A stretch of DNA of 50,911 nt from Micromonospora sp. MW-13 (GTDB lineage Bacteria > Actinomycetota > Actinomycetes > Mycobacteriales > Micromonosporaceae), in NCBI RefSeq assembly GCF_003434305.1, contig NZ_QKKX01000088.1:1-50911 (forward strand), in the 5' to 3' direction. Shown one piece after another: positions 26,004 to 34,164 of this stretch (its first letter is position 1; every line of letters starts with the position of its first letter). The notes beneath the pieces are model-generated. The model had not been told where the DNA came from and made no database searches. It saw nothing but the letters and a program-made list of their open reading frames with translations. A program made the position numbers and the translations under genes.

Positions 26004-26597
26004 TCAGACGGCGCGGCGCCCCTCGAAGGCGCGGCCGAGGGTGATCTCGTCGGCGTACTCCAGGTCGCCGCCGACCGGCAGGCCGCTGGCCAGCCGGGTC
26101 ACCGTGATGCCCATCGGCTTGACCATCAGCGCCAGGTACGTCGCTGTCGCCTCGCCCTCGGTGTTCGGGTCGGTGGCGAGGATCAGCTCACGCACCACGC
26201 CCCCGCTGAGCCGGGTCATCAGCTCCCGGATGCGCAGGTTGTCCGGCCCGATCCCCTCCAGCGGGTTGATCGCCCCGCCGAGCACGTGGTAGCGGCCCCG
26301 GAACTCACCGGTCCGCTCGATCGCCACCACGTCCTTCGGCTCCTCGACCACGCAGAGCACCTCGTCGGTGCGGCGCGGGTCCCGGCAGATCCGGCACTGC
26401 TCGGACTCGGCGACGTTGTAGCAGGTGGTGCAGAACCGCACCAGATCCTTGACCTTGCGCAGCGCGCCGGCCAGCCGGTTGACGTCGGCCGGGTCCGCCG
26501 ACAGGACGTGGAAGGCGATCCGCTGGGCGCTCTTCGGGCCGACGCCCGGCAGCCGCCCCAGCTCGTCGATCAGGTCCTGGATGGCACCTTCGTACAT
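26004..26597 (-). CDS. recR: Recombination mediator protein RecR
   Basis: 197 residues, ATG 26597. Loads RecA with RecF/RecO in gap repair. N-terminal LIDELGRLPGVGPKSAQRIAFH is the helix-hairpin-helix; the C4 zinc finger is FCTTCYNVAESEQCRICRDP; the Toprim domain contains LCVVEEPKDVVAIE and ILATDPNTEGEATA. Standard family length. Last gene of dnaX-ybaB-recR. Confidence 0.97.
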   Translation of the reverse strand: MYEGAIQDLIDELGRLPGVGPKSAQRIAFHVLSADPADVNRLAGALRKVKDLVRFCTTCYNVAESEQCRICRDPRRTDEVLCVVEEPKDVVAIERTGEFRGRYHVLGGAINPLEGIGPDNLRIRELMTRLSGGVVRELILATDPNTEGEATATYLALMVKPMGITVTRLASGLPVGGDLEYADEITLGRAFEGRRAV

Positions 26598-26609
26598 CTA
26601 GCGGCCGAC

Positions 26610-26942
26610 TCAGAAGCCGGGCAGGCCGAGGCCGCCCATGCCACCCGTGACCGGACCCATCTTCTGCTCGGTCAGCGCCCGGGCCGCCTCGGCGGCGTTG
26701 TGCAGCGCGGCGACCACCAGGTCCTCCAGCGTCTCCACGTCCTCCGGGTCGACCGCCTTCGGGTCGATCTTGATGCCCTTGATGTCGCCGGAGCCGGAGA
26801 CGGTCGCCGTGACCAGGCCACCACCGGCGGTGCCGGTCAGCTCGGCCTCGGCCAGCTCGGCCTGCGCCTTGGCGATCTGCTGCTGCATCTTCTGCGCCTG
26901 CTTCAGCATCTGCTGCATGTTCGGCTGTCCACCTGGGCGCAC
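26610..26942 (-). CDS. ybaB: YbaB/EbfC nucleoid-associated protein
   Basis: 110 residues; GTG 26942 has AAGGAG six bases upstream. The helical MQQMLKQAQKMQQQIAKAQ and the GTAGGGLVTATVSGSGDIKGI strand pair are diagnostic of the small dimeric DNA-binding family. The C-terminus is Gly/Met rich. Between dnaX and recR as in most bacteria. Confidence 0.95.
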   Translation of the reverse strand: MRPGGQPNMQQMLKQAQKMQQQIAKAQAELAEAELTGTAGGGLVTATVSGSGDIKGIKIDPKAVDPEDVETLEDLVVAALHNAAEAARALTEQKMGPVTGGMGGLGLPGF

Positions 26943-27028
26943 GGATGGCTCCTTCTCGCACTCGTCTGCTCGGCCGCGCCCAGCCTAGCCGGGGCGCGGC
27001 CGGTTCTCCGGCACGGGCGACACCCGCC

Positions 27029-29449
27029 TCAGCGGGCGTCCACCTCGTCGATCTTCTCGGCGCCGAACGCCTCCCGGAGCAGCTGCACCGCCTGCTCCTC
27101 GCTGGACTGCCGGGCCGTCCGCTCGTCGATCACCTCGTCGAGGGGTTCGTCGCCCGGGTCGAAGCCCTCGTAGGCCGGGGTGGCCGGTGCCGCGGGGCCC
27201 GGTCGGCCACCGCCGCGCACCGGCCCGTCGTAGTCGGGATCGTAGGGCGGCTCGCCGGCCCAGTCGGCGTCCGCCGTCCGCCGGGCCCCGTTCTGGGTAC
27301 GCGGGCCGCGGCCGGCCGCCGCCGCCCGCGCGGCGGCGATGGCGCTGCTGACCGGCGCGCCGCCCGCACCGCCACCGTTGCCGGCGGCGCCGTTGGCCGG
27401 CGGGGCGGCCGGTGCCGGGCCCGCGCCTCGTGCCCCGGCGGGCTCACGCGTCGGGGCGCCGGGGGCGGGGGTGCGGGGCGGGGTGTCCGCCCCGGGGCCG
27501 GCGGCGGGCGGCGCGACCGGCCCGGTCCCGCCCGGGCGGGCCGCCTCCGGCCAGTCGTCGCCCTGCGTCGCGTTCGCGGCCGGCGCGGCCCCGCCGGGGC
27601 GGGCCGGCTCGGGCCACTCCTCGTCCCCACCGGCCGACGTGGCCGGCCCGGCCGGAACCGCGCCGCCCCGGCCGTCCGGCGCGCCGGACGTCGGGCGGGC
27701 GGCGGGGGCGGTCGGTGCCTGCGGGGCCGGGCGGGCCGCCGCGGGAGCCGCCGCCCGAGGGCCGCCGCCGCCCCGCTCGCCGGAGATCTCGCACCGGATC
27801 TGCCAGCGCCCGCCCAGCTCCTCGTAGAGGGCGTCGGTGAGCACCTGGGCGTGGTCGGACATCATCTTGGCCAGCACCGTCGACTTCACGGTCAGCAGCA
27901 GCACGTCGCCGTCCAGCTCCCGGACGACCGCGTCCCGCATCAGCGCCGCGATCCGCTTGTTGGTCCGGTTGACCTTGCCGACCACCTCGGGCCACGCCCG
28001 GCGCACCGCCACCGCGTCCAGCGCGCCCGGGGCCGCCGCACCGGGACGGGGCGGGGACGGGGTGCCCGGGTCGGGCAGGACCGCCTCCGGCGGGACCTCC
28101 CGCCGAGGCACGACCGGGGCGACCGGAGCCGCCGACACGGGAGCGGCGGGCGGGGGCGGGTCGCCCGCCGCGGCGGCGGACGCTGGCGCGGGCGGCGTGG
28201 CAGCCGTGGGCGGGGCGGCCGGCTCGGGGCGTACCGGAGGGGCGGGGGCGACCGGCGCGGGGCCGGCGGCGGCCGGCGGCTCGGCGCCGCCGAGGGTGAT
28301 CCGGCGCTCCATCCGCTCCAGGCGCTGGAGCAGGGCACCGGTCGAGTCGTCCGCGCCCGGCAGCAGCATCCGGGCGCAGATCAGCTCCAGCAGCAGCCGG
28401 GGCGCGGTGGTGCCGCGCATCTCCACCAGGCCGTTGTGCACGATGTCGGCGCACCGGGACAGGGTGGCCGGGCCGAGCCGCTGGGCCTGGGCGGTCATCC
28501 GCTCGATCTGGTCGGCCGGCCCGTCGATCAGGCCCTTGGTGGCGGCGTCGGGCACCTGCTGGAGCACGATCAGGTCGCGCAGCCGCTCCAGCAGGTCGGA
28601 GGCGAACCGGCGCGGGTCGTGCCCGGCCTCGGCGACCCGGTCCACGGTCGCGTACGCCGCCGCGCCGTCCCCGGCGGCCAGCGCGTCGCACATCTCGTCG
28701 ATCAGCGCCGAGTCGGTGACGCCGAGCAGCGCGGCGGCCCGGGCGTAGCTGACCCCCTCCGGACCCGCGCCGGCGATGAGCTGGTCGAGCACGGAGAGGC
28801 TGTCCCGGGCGCTGCCGCCGCCGGCACGCACCACCAGGGGGAAGACCGCCGGGTCGACGGTGGCCCCCTCGGCCTCGCAGAGCTGCTCCAGGTACGGCCG
28901 GAGCACCTTCGGCGGGATCAGCCGGAACGGGTAGTGGTGGGTCCGCGACTTGATCGTGCCGAGGACCTTCTCCGGCTCGGTGGTCGCGAAGATGAACTTG
29001 ACGTACTCCGGGGGCTCCTCGACCAGCTTGAGCAGGGCGTTGAAGCCGGCCGACGAGACCATGTGCGCCTCGTCGATGACGTAGATCTTGAACCGGCTGC
29101 GGGCCGGCGCGAAGAACGCCTTCTCCCGCAGCTCCCGGGCGTCGTCGACGCCGCCGTGGCTGGCCGCGTCGATCTCCAGCACGTCGATGGACCCGCCGTC
29201 GGTGGCCAGCGAGCGGCAGGACTCGCACTGCCCGCACGGCTCCGGGGTGGGACCCTGCTCACAGTTCAGCGAGCGGGCCAGGATCCGGGCGCTGGAGGTC
29301 TTGCCGCAGCCGCGCGGGCCGGAGAAGAGGTACGCGTGGTTGAGCCGCCCGCTGCGCAGCGCCTGCGACAGCGGCTCGGTGACGTGCTCCTGCCCGATGA
29401 CCTCGGCGAAGGTGCGCGGCCGGTACTTGCGGTAGAGCGCCAGTGCCAC
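27029..29449 (-). CDS. dnaX: DNA polymerase III subunit gamma/tau
   Basis: 806 residues from GTG 29449 (VALALYRKYRPRTFAEVIG), preceded by GAGGAGG. Clamp-loader ATPase: Walker A GPRGCGKTSSARIL, zinc cysteines in CEQGPTPEPCGQCESC, DEAH-type VIDEAHMV, and the sensor-1 motif EPEKVLGTIKSRTHHYPFR. Residues about 375-500 and 590-770 are long Pro/Ala/Gly-rich disordered stretches, with a conserved piece (AWPEVVGKVNRTNKRIAALM, near residues 500-590) between them. No slippery A-rich frameshift site is seen, so only the full tau form is expected. SRP RNA lies just upstream. Confidence 0.95.
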   Translation of the reverse strand: MALALYRKYRPRTFAEVIGQEHVTEPLSQALRSGRLNHAYLFSGPRGCGKTSSARILARSLNCEQGPTPEPCGQCESCRSLATDGGSIDVLEIDAASHGGVDDARELREKAFFAPARSRFKIYVIDEAHMVSSAGFNALLKLVEEPPEYVKFIFATTEPEKVLGTIKSRTHHYPFRLIPPKVLRPYLEQLCEAEGATVDPAVFPLVVRAGGGSARDSLSVLDQLIAGAGPEGVSYARAAALLGVTDSALIDEMCDALAAGDGAAAYATVDRVAEAGHDPRRFASDLLERLRDLIVLQQVPDAATKGLIDGPADQIERMTAQAQRLGPATLSRCADIVHNGLVEMRGTTAPRLLLELICARMLLPGADDSTGALLQRLERMERRITLGGAEPPAAAGPAPVAPAPPVRPEPAAPPTAATPPAPASAAAAGDPPPPAAPVSAAPVAPVVPRREVPPEAVLPDPGTPSPPRPGAAAPGALDAVAVRRAWPEVVGKVNRTNKRIAALMRDAVVRELDGDVLLLTVKSTVLAKMMSDHAQVLTDALYEELGGRWQIRCEISGERGGGGPRAAAPAAARPAPQAPTAPAARPTSGAPDGRGGAVPAGPATSAGGDEEWPEPARPGGAAPAANATQGDDWPEAARPGGTGPVAPPAAGPGADTPPRTPAPGAPTREPAGARGAGPAPAAPPANGAAGNGGGAGGAPVSSAIAAARAAAAGRGPRTQNGARRTADADWAGEPPYDPDYDGPVRGGGRPGPAAPATPAYEGFDPGDEPLDEVIDERTARQSSEEQAVQLLREAFGAEKIDEVDAR

Positions 29450-29567
29450 CCGTCCCGCCTCCTCTCGACCGAGCCATTCTGCGCCGGTCGGGCGCGGGTG
29501 ACCACCCACCACCCCGTGAACCGACCCTGACCCTGATCCGCGGGTACGGTACCGGCGCCCGGAGACA

Positions 29568-29657
29568 AAAAGGCCTCCCGTGCACCCGGCAGAGCTCGCT
29601 TATCCTTGCTGCCTTCCGGCCCTGGGGAGGTTCACGAGATACCGCCGCACGGGAGGT
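29568..29657 (-). ncRNA. ffs: Signal recognition particle RNA, small bacterial type
   Basis: On the minus strand the conserved apical motif GGGCCGGAAGGCAGCAAGG is present, with the GGAA tetraloop and the asymmetric loop that bind Ffh. Complementary ends CCTCCCGTGC (plus 29574-29583) and GCACGGGAGG (29647-29656) close the long stem. A T-run right after the stem (TTTTTGT on the minus strand) makes it its own terminator. A TAGGGT-type -10 (plus 29665-29670) is eight bases upstream. It precedes dnaX, as in many actinobacteria. Confidence 0.92.
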
Positions 29658-29740
29658 GACACCCACCCTACCCGACCGCCGGTCGATCTTCGGGGGGTGG
29701 TGGGGTGGCCGGGCCGCGACGGACCTGTATTCTGTCCCAC

Positions 29741-29825
29741 GGAGGATTCGCCTAGAGGCCTAGGGCGCACGCTTGGAAAGCGTGTTGGGTTCACACCCTC
29801 ACGAGTTCGAATCTCGTATCCTCCG
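29741..29825 (+). tRNA. tRNA-Ser(GGA)
   Basis: Acceptor stem GGAGGAT with ATCCTCC (29818-29824) plus discriminator G; anticodon loop TTGGAAA with GGA at 29775-29777; a long variable arm of class II type; T-arm ACGAG-TTCGAAT-CTCGT. CCA is not encoded. A -10-like TATTCT (29728-29733) lies just upstream. Its 3' half is repeated, degenerate, at 32425-32467. Confidence 0.95.
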
Positions 29826-29842
29826 CTCACCTGAGCAGCACG

Positions 29843-29881
29843 AACGCTGGGCCGATCCCCTCACCGGATCGGCCCAGCGTT
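29843..29881 (+). terminator. tRNA-Ser terminator hairpin
   Basis: A perfect 16-bp stem (29843-29858 with 29866-29881) and 7-nt loop, 18 bases after the tRNA. Confidence 0.8.
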
Positions 29882-29889
29882 GTCTGTGT

Positions 29890-30118
29890 CGGGAAGCACT
29901 TGAGCCTGGACTGGGCACGCTCGACCTGGGCACGCACCATCCGGCGCCGCGCGTCCAGGCCGGCCTGCCGGTCGGGCAGCTCGCTGCCGTCGCGGGCCTC
30001 GCGGTACGGATGATCACCTCAGGATCGCCGCGGTAGCCGCCGTCGGACAGTCAGGTCGAGGTTGAGTGCATTCTTCTGGTAGACGACGTCGTGCCCGTGC
30101 TCGCCGGCGAGAATGGGT
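29890..30118 (-). pseudogene. Remnant of an IS5-type (DDE) transposase C-terminus
   Basis: On the minus strand three short frames read in sequence as a transposase tail: HDVVYQKNALNLDLTV, then after a shift SDGGYRGDPEVI, then after another shift REARDGSELPDRQAGLDARR leading to MVRAQVERAQSRLK. The order DGGYRG, then R-x-x-x-x-G-x-E-L-P-D, then VRA-x-VE-x-A-x-x-R-x-K is the end of IS5-group DDE transposases. The N-terminal part, inverted repeats and an intact frame are absent. It fills most of the 29826-30167 gap. Confidence 0.6.
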
Positions 30119-30120
30119 AC

Positions 30121-30154
30121 GGGGGATGGCCGCAGGCGACTGCGGCCATCCCCC
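30121..30154 (-). terminator. Hairpin terminator of the SH3-like gene
   Basis: A perfect 15-bp stem (30121-30135 with 30140-30154) with loop GCGA, 13 bases past the stop of the minus-strand gene. Confidence 0.75.
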
Positions 30155-30167
30155 GTCAGCTACGGGT

Positions 30168-30467
30168 TCAGCAGGTGGTGTTGCGGGCCGGGACCCAGCC
30201 GTCCAGCGACGGATCCTCGGCGCCGTGGCCGTAGAGCCAGGAGTCGGCGTCGATGGCCCAGACCTGACCGTGCCAGCGGAATCCGCGCCCGGCCGTCAGG
30301 GTGCGCAGCACGAAGCCGCTCTGAGGCGCGGCGCGGAGCCAGGTGTTCTCCCTGAGGTTGCAGACAATGCCCCACGCGTCGCTGGCCGAGGCTGGCGTGG
30401 CTACCACGCCCGTACCGGCAATGATGACAGTCATGGCCGTCAGTGCATGCAGAAGTCGGCGTTTCAC
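30168..30467 (-). CDS. Small secreted SH3-like protein
   Basis: GTG 30467, with GAAGGA upstream, is preferred to the longer frame. 99 residues: signal peptide (LLHALTAMTVIIAGTGVV, cleavage after ASA), then one bacterial SH3-type domain (VCNLRENTWLRAAPQSGFVLRTL, ending GWVPARNTTC). Cys near each end could form a disulfide. Such domains bind cell-wall peptides or glycans. Divergent from the FG-GAP gene. Confidence 0.7.
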   Translation of the reverse strand: MKRRLLHALTAMTVIIAGTGVVATPASASDAWGIVCNLRENTWLRAAPQSGFVLRTLTAGRGFRWHGQVWAIDADSWLYGHGAEDPSLDGWVPARNTTC

Positions 30468-30736
30468 TCGTGTCCTTCCGTGTGAGCAGTGACGATTTCT
30501 ATCACGATCCAGTACGCGATGTCGCTGGCCGACTGACGGACGCGCGTACCTCGCCGAGGGCAGCGTCCGGCAGGCCCGCAAACGGGTGGACGCATCCGCA
30601 ACGGCCTGAGGTGACGGTCCGGCCGTTCGGTCGACGGTGCCGCCCGGCCGTCGCGCGAGGTGACCGTTCATCTGGTTACGGCCGTCGATCCGACCTTCTA
30701 GGGTGTCGGGGCGTCCACAGCGAGCGGGGGGTTCTG

Positions 30737-32413
30737 GTGCGTCGGAGAGTTGCGAGCGTCTCGGTTCTGGCCGTGTTGGCCGGGCTGACAGTCGGTGCCC
30801 CCGCGGAGGCGGCGGACGAATTCCGGACCGTCACCCGGGAGGGCGTCGTCCTCCAACACCACCGGGTGGCGAAGATGGGCGGCCCGGTGAAGAAGATCGG
30901 CATCCGGGTGAAGGCGACCGGTCCCACCCGATCCGACTTCGACGGCGACGGCGTCGACGACGTCGCGGCCACCGGCGACCCCTTCGAAACCAACCTCCCC
31001 CACTACCCGACCGGCGTGGTGACCGTGCGCTACTCGTCCGCGCCGCAGGTCGACTATCTCCTGGGTGTCCTGTCGTCGGACGGCGGCTGCGGCTGCTTCG
31101 GTATCGCGCTCGTGGCGGGCGACTTCAACGGCGACGGCTACGACGACCTGGCTGTCGGCGACTCGGACGAGGTGGATCCGGGCACCAAGGTCCACGCCGG
31201 CGGAGTCTGGGTCATCCCGGGCAGCCGGACGGGCCTGGTCGTCGACGCGACGACCCACTTCAACCAGAGCTCGCCGGGTGTCCCGGGAGACCCGGCGAAC
31301 TACGACCGGTTCGGGTCGGCGCTCGCGGCCGGCGACATCAACGGGGACGGCCGCGACGACCTCGCGATCGGCGCGTCCGGCAAGTCGATCGGAGGCGCGG
31401 CGGAGGCCGGCACGGTCACCGTCCTGCTCGGCGGATCGGGGGGCCTCACGGCCACCGGCGCCCAGCAGCTCCACCAGGGCCAGGCCGCGGTGCCCGGCTC
31501 GGCCGAGCGCAACGACCACTTCGGCTTCACGCTCGCGATCGGCAAGGTCAACAGCGACCGGTACGCCGACCTGGTCATCGGTGCCCCGCACGAGAACGAC
31601 GGCGTGTCCTGGGACGGCACCGGCATGGTCACCCTGATGTGGGGTTCGGCGGCCGGGGTCTCGCTCACCGGGGCCACGTCGGTGACCGGAGCGGCGGTGT
31701 ACGGGTCGACGGGCCGCAGCGACACCATCGCGTGGTACCTGGGTGAGGCTCTCGCGATCGGCGACGTGGACGGCGACGGGCTGGGCGAGGTGGTCGCCGG
31801 TGCGCCCGGCGCCCAGACCCCGCACCTCAACGGTGGCCTCGTCGCGGTCTTCACGGGCCGCTCCGCCGGCCTGTCCGGCAGCGCCGTACGGATCATCACG
31901 CAGCGCACCGCCGGCGTACCGGGTGACCCCGAGGACGACGACCGCTTCGGTGCGACCCTCGCAACCGGCGACGTGGACGGCGACGGCAGGGCGGACGTGC
32001 TGGTCGGCACGCCCGGCGAGGCCGTCGGCTCGACGGCCGAGGCCGGCGTCGTCACCCTGCTCAAGGGCTCCGCCGGCGGGCTGACCGGGAGCGGTGCCCA
32101 GCAGTTCGACCAGAACCACGCGGCCGTCCCTGACTCGTCCGAGCGCGGGGACAAGTTCGGTGCCTCCGTCGCACTGCTGAGCCTCGACGGCGTCGGCGGG
32201 CTGGACGCGGTCGTGGCGTCGTACGGGGAAGAGGTGGCCGGCGACCACCCCGGATACCCGTCCGGGTCGATCAGCTCGTTCCGCGGCTCCACCGGCGGGC
32301 TCGTCCCGCAGTCGACCTCGTGGAGTGGTTTGTCCGTACGCACCGAACGCGTCTGGCCCATGCGGTACGGCCTGCGCATCGCCGGGCCGCAGAGCGGCGG
32401 CGCGGTGTACTGA
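30737..32413 (+). CDS. Secreted FG-GAP (integrin-alpha-like) beta-propeller protein
   Basis: GTG 30737; signal peptide (VASVSVLAVLAGLTVGAPAEA); 558 residues. At least six FG-GAP repeats are visible, most with a calcium loop: DFDGDGVDD, DFNGDGYDD, DINGDGRDD, a degenerate KVNSDRYAD, DVDGDGLGE and DVDGDGRAD. Each is followed by a G-A/T-P/S-type turn and VTVLxG strand. This makes a seven-bladed propeller likely. No enzymatic motif. A secreted calcium-binding adhesion-type protein; it lies inside the tRNA-flanked segment, suggesting acquisition. Confidence 0.85.
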   Translation: MRRRVASVSVLAVLAGLTVGAPAEAADEFRTVTREGVVLQHHRVAKMGGPVKKIGIRVKATGPTRSDFDGDGVDDVAATGDPFETNLPHYPTGVVTVRYSSAPQVDYLLGVLSSDGGCGCFGIALVAGDFNGDGYDDLAVGDSDEVDPGTKVHAGGVWVIPGSRTGLVVDATTHFNQSSPGVPGDPANYDRFGSALAAGDINGDGRDDLAIGASGKSIGGAAEAGTVTVLLGGSGGLTATGAQQLHQGQAAVPGSAERNDHFGFTLAIGKVNSDRYADLVIGAPHENDGVSWDGTGMVTLMWGSAAGVSLTGATSVTGAAVYGSTGRSDTIAWYLGEALAIGDVDGDGLGEVVAGAPGAQTPHLNGGLVAVFTGRSAGLSGSAVRIITQRTAGVPGDPEDDDRFGATLATGDVDGDGRADVLVGTPGEAVGSTAEAGVVTLLKGSAGGLTGSGAQQFDQNHAAVPDSSERGDKFGASVALLSLDGVGGLDAVVASYGEEVAGDHPGYPSGSISSFRGSTGGLVPQSTSWSGLSVRTERVWPMRYGLRIAGPQSGGAVY

Positions 32414-32424
32414 GCAGGGCGGGC

Positions 32425-32467
32425 CGGGTCGACACCGGCACGAGTTCAACTCTCGTAGTCTCCGCTC
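32425..32467 (+). pseudogene. Degenerate 3' half of tRNA-Ser (att-like duplicate)
   Basis: Aligns without gaps to the tRNA-Ser(GGA) 3' half at 29786-29828 with 34 of 43 bases identical, from the variable arm through the T-arm (ACGAG-TTCAACT-CTCGT, stem intact) to CTCCGCTC. There is no anticodon arm upstream. It begins 11 bases after the FG-GAP stop codon. Confidence 0.75.
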
Positions 32468-32478
32468 GGAAGAGCGGC

Positions 32479-32515
32479 ACGAAGGGTCGGCCCCGGCGGG
32501 GCCGCCCCTTCGTCG
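32479..32515 (+). terminator. Hairpin following the tRNA fragment
   Basis: ACGAAGGG, CGGCCCC and GGGGCCG, CCCTTCGT pair with one mismatched position, resembling the terminator placed after the intact tRNA-Ser gene. Confidence 0.6.
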
Positions 32516-32685
32516 TCTCCCGGCGCGGGAGTGATCGGGGGCGACGGTCGGCAAAGAGCACCGTTGTGGCCTGATGCGCGACGTGCACACCACGCAGCGC
32601 CCCGGTACCTTCCGGGCAGCACCGGCGCTCCGCTCCCGGTCGTACACATGTTCCATCCACAGCCTGTGGATGCCGGAGGGGTCCG

Positions 32686-33300
32686 ATGAGTTACCAGCTC
32701 AGCGCGGTGGTCGCCGACGTCGAACTGCTCCGCGAGCAGACCGCCGACCTGGACCACGCCGTGCTCGCCGCGCTGCGCCAGGATTTCGCCCTGCTGCCGG
32801 TCACCCCGCAGCTCGTCGAGGAGCTGACCGGATCACTGCCGGACTTCGTCGTGGCCGAGCCCGGCCCCGACCGGCCGTTCGAGCTGGTGCTCTCGCCGGC
32901 CCTGGCCGCGCTGTTCGCCGGGTGGTCGGGGCTCGGGCCGGTGGCGTACCTGGAGGCGGAGTTCTCCGGCGGCGTCGGCCGCCAGGCGGCGGTGGTCTGG
33001 CTGGCCGGCGCGGTGAGTTGGGGGCCGCACTTCGACGACGTGCTGGACTCCCCGCGCGAGCAGTGGCCGCTGAACGCGGCGCTGGTCCGCCTCGGCGCGG
33101 AGCCGGGCCGGTGGATCGACCCGTTCGCCGAGCTGGGCCTGCACCTGGAGCGGAACACCGACGGCTGGCTGACCCACGGCCGGCGCGGGCTCACCGCCGA
33201 CTACTGGGACGAGCTGGCCGAAGAATGGGAAATCAGGGAATCCGTCGCTCGGCAGCAACCTGAACGCCCCGGTCCCGTTGGGGACTGGGGGATTCCATGA
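32686..33300 (+). CDS. Hypothetical protein, 204 aa
   Basis: ATG 32686 with GGAGGGG five bases upstream. An acidic soluble protein without signal or membrane segments (DFALLPVTPQLVEELTGSLPDF, AVVWLAGAVSWGPHFDDVLD, ADYWDELAEEWEI). No family recognised. Its stop overlaps the next start in an ATGA, so the two are translated together. Confidence 0.7.
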   Translation: MSYQLSAVVADVELLREQTADLDHAVLAALRQDFALLPVTPQLVEELTGSLPDFVVAEPGPDRPFELVLSPALAALFAGWSGLGPVAYLEAEFSGGVGRQAAVVWLAGAVSWGPHFDDVLDSPREQWPLNAALVRLGAEPGRWIDPFAELGLHLERNTDGWLTHGRRGLTADYWDELAEEWEIRESVARQQPERPGPVGDWGIP

Positions 33301-33863
33301 AATTGCGGCAATTCGTTTTCATTGCGACACTACTGGCGGCTGCCTCGATCGCCGGCAGCGGCGTGCGTCCACAGGGGCCGGTCGACGCCGGCAGCGGCCT
33401 TCGCCCGCCCGACCCGCCCGGTGCCGGCCGCCCGGCCCGCCCCGCGGAGGTCGTCGACCTGCGTGGGCTGCGCAACGTCGAGTTCGGCGACACCGAGGCG
33501 GACCTGACCCGGCGCGGCATACTCCGCGCCGAGGTCGACGCGTGCGGGCCGACGCTCGCCGGCCACGAGGAGGCCAGCCCGATCTTCGTCGACGACCGGC
33601 TGGTGCTGCTCTGGCTCGACGATCCGGTCCGCACCCCGGAGGGCGTCACCGTCGGCACCCCGGTCGACCAGGTCAGGGCCCGCTACGCGCGGGTCAGCCG
33701 GCTGGACGCCCCACACGGGACGTACCGGTTCGACGGCCTGTTGGCCCGCCGCGGCGACCGCGCGTACCTCTTCCTGCACGACGGCCGCACGGTCCGAAAG
33801 ATCATCGCGGGGTACGCCGACTGGGCCCGCCGCCTCTTCGCCGAGGGCTACGGCCCCTGCTGA
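33297..33863 (+). CDS. Predicted secreted protein, 188 aa
   Basis: ATG 33297 overlaps the upstream stop. The N-terminus (MKLRQFVFIATLLAAASIAG) is a signal peptide or anchor, followed by a Pro/Gly-rich stretch. The mature part has VEFGDTEADLTRRGIL, then GVTVGTPVDQVRARYARV and YLFLHDGRTVRKIIAGY, a pattern like small secreted proteins with an SmpA/OmlA-type or PepSY-like fold, but I cannot assign a family. The first 40 bases are AT-richer than the neighbours. Confidence 0.65.
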   Translation: MKLRQFVFIATLLAAASIAGSGVRPQGPVDAGSGLRPPDPPGAGRPARPAEVVDLRGLRNVEFGDTEADLTRRGILRAEVDACGPTLAGHEEASPIFVDDRLVLLWLDDPVRTPEGVTVGTPVDQVRARYARVSRLDAPHGTYRFDGLLARRGDRAYLFLHDGRTVRKIIAGYADWARRLFAEGYGPC

Positions 33864-33950
33864 CCCTGGGCGAAACCGGACCAAGGGAAGGAACCGGCGC
33901 CCGCCGCACCCACCACGAACGTCTTAGCGCACGAACTGAGGCCGAAAGCG

Positions 33951-33988
33951 GAATGCCCGGCCGATCCTGGCGGATCGACCGGGCATTC
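33951..33988 (-). terminator. tRNA-Ser(CGA) terminator hairpin
   Basis: GAATGCCCGG (33951-33960) pairs with CCGGGCATTC (33979-33988), and CGATCC with GGATCG inside, with one mismatch. Confidence 0.75.
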
Positions 33989-34002
33989 TCGCACTTCACG
34001 AG

Positions 34003-34089
34003 CGGTGGCGGCGGGATTTGAACCCGCGGAGGGCGTAAACCCTCACACGCTTTCGAGGCGTGCTCCTTAGGCCACTCGGACACGCCACC
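34003..34089 (-). tRNA. tRNA-Ser(CGA)
   Basis: On the minus strand: acceptor GGTGGCG with CGCCACC, discriminator G; anticodon loop CTCGAAA (CGA; plus 34053-34055); long variable arm; T-arm with GGTTCAAATCC. A TACCCT -10 (minus 34102-34097) is seven bases upstream. The neighbouring tRNA-Ser(GGA) is 4.2 kb away. Confidence 0.95.
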
Positions 34090-34149
34090 GCCGAGAAGGG
34101 TACAGGACGCCGGGTCCGGATGCCGAACCGGTATCGCCCCGGCCGGCCT

Positions 34150-34164
34150 GGCAGGATTCCTGCC
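34150..34164 (+). promoter_or_regulatory. Inverted repeat covering the deoD ribosome site
   Basis: GGCAGG-ATT-CCTGCC ends one base before the deoD ATG and contains the only ribosome-site-like purines (AGG). In the mRNA it would form a hairpin over the initiation region. Confidence 0.45.

Noticed and set aside
27130..28340. Possible programmed frameshift producing gamma from dnaX
   Set aside because: No slippery A-rich heptamer or downstream stop; only a single frame is supported.
26945..29530. 861-codon plus-strand frame over dnaX
   Set aside because: Exact antisense of dnaX with Gly/Arg/Ala-rich repeats; a shadow.
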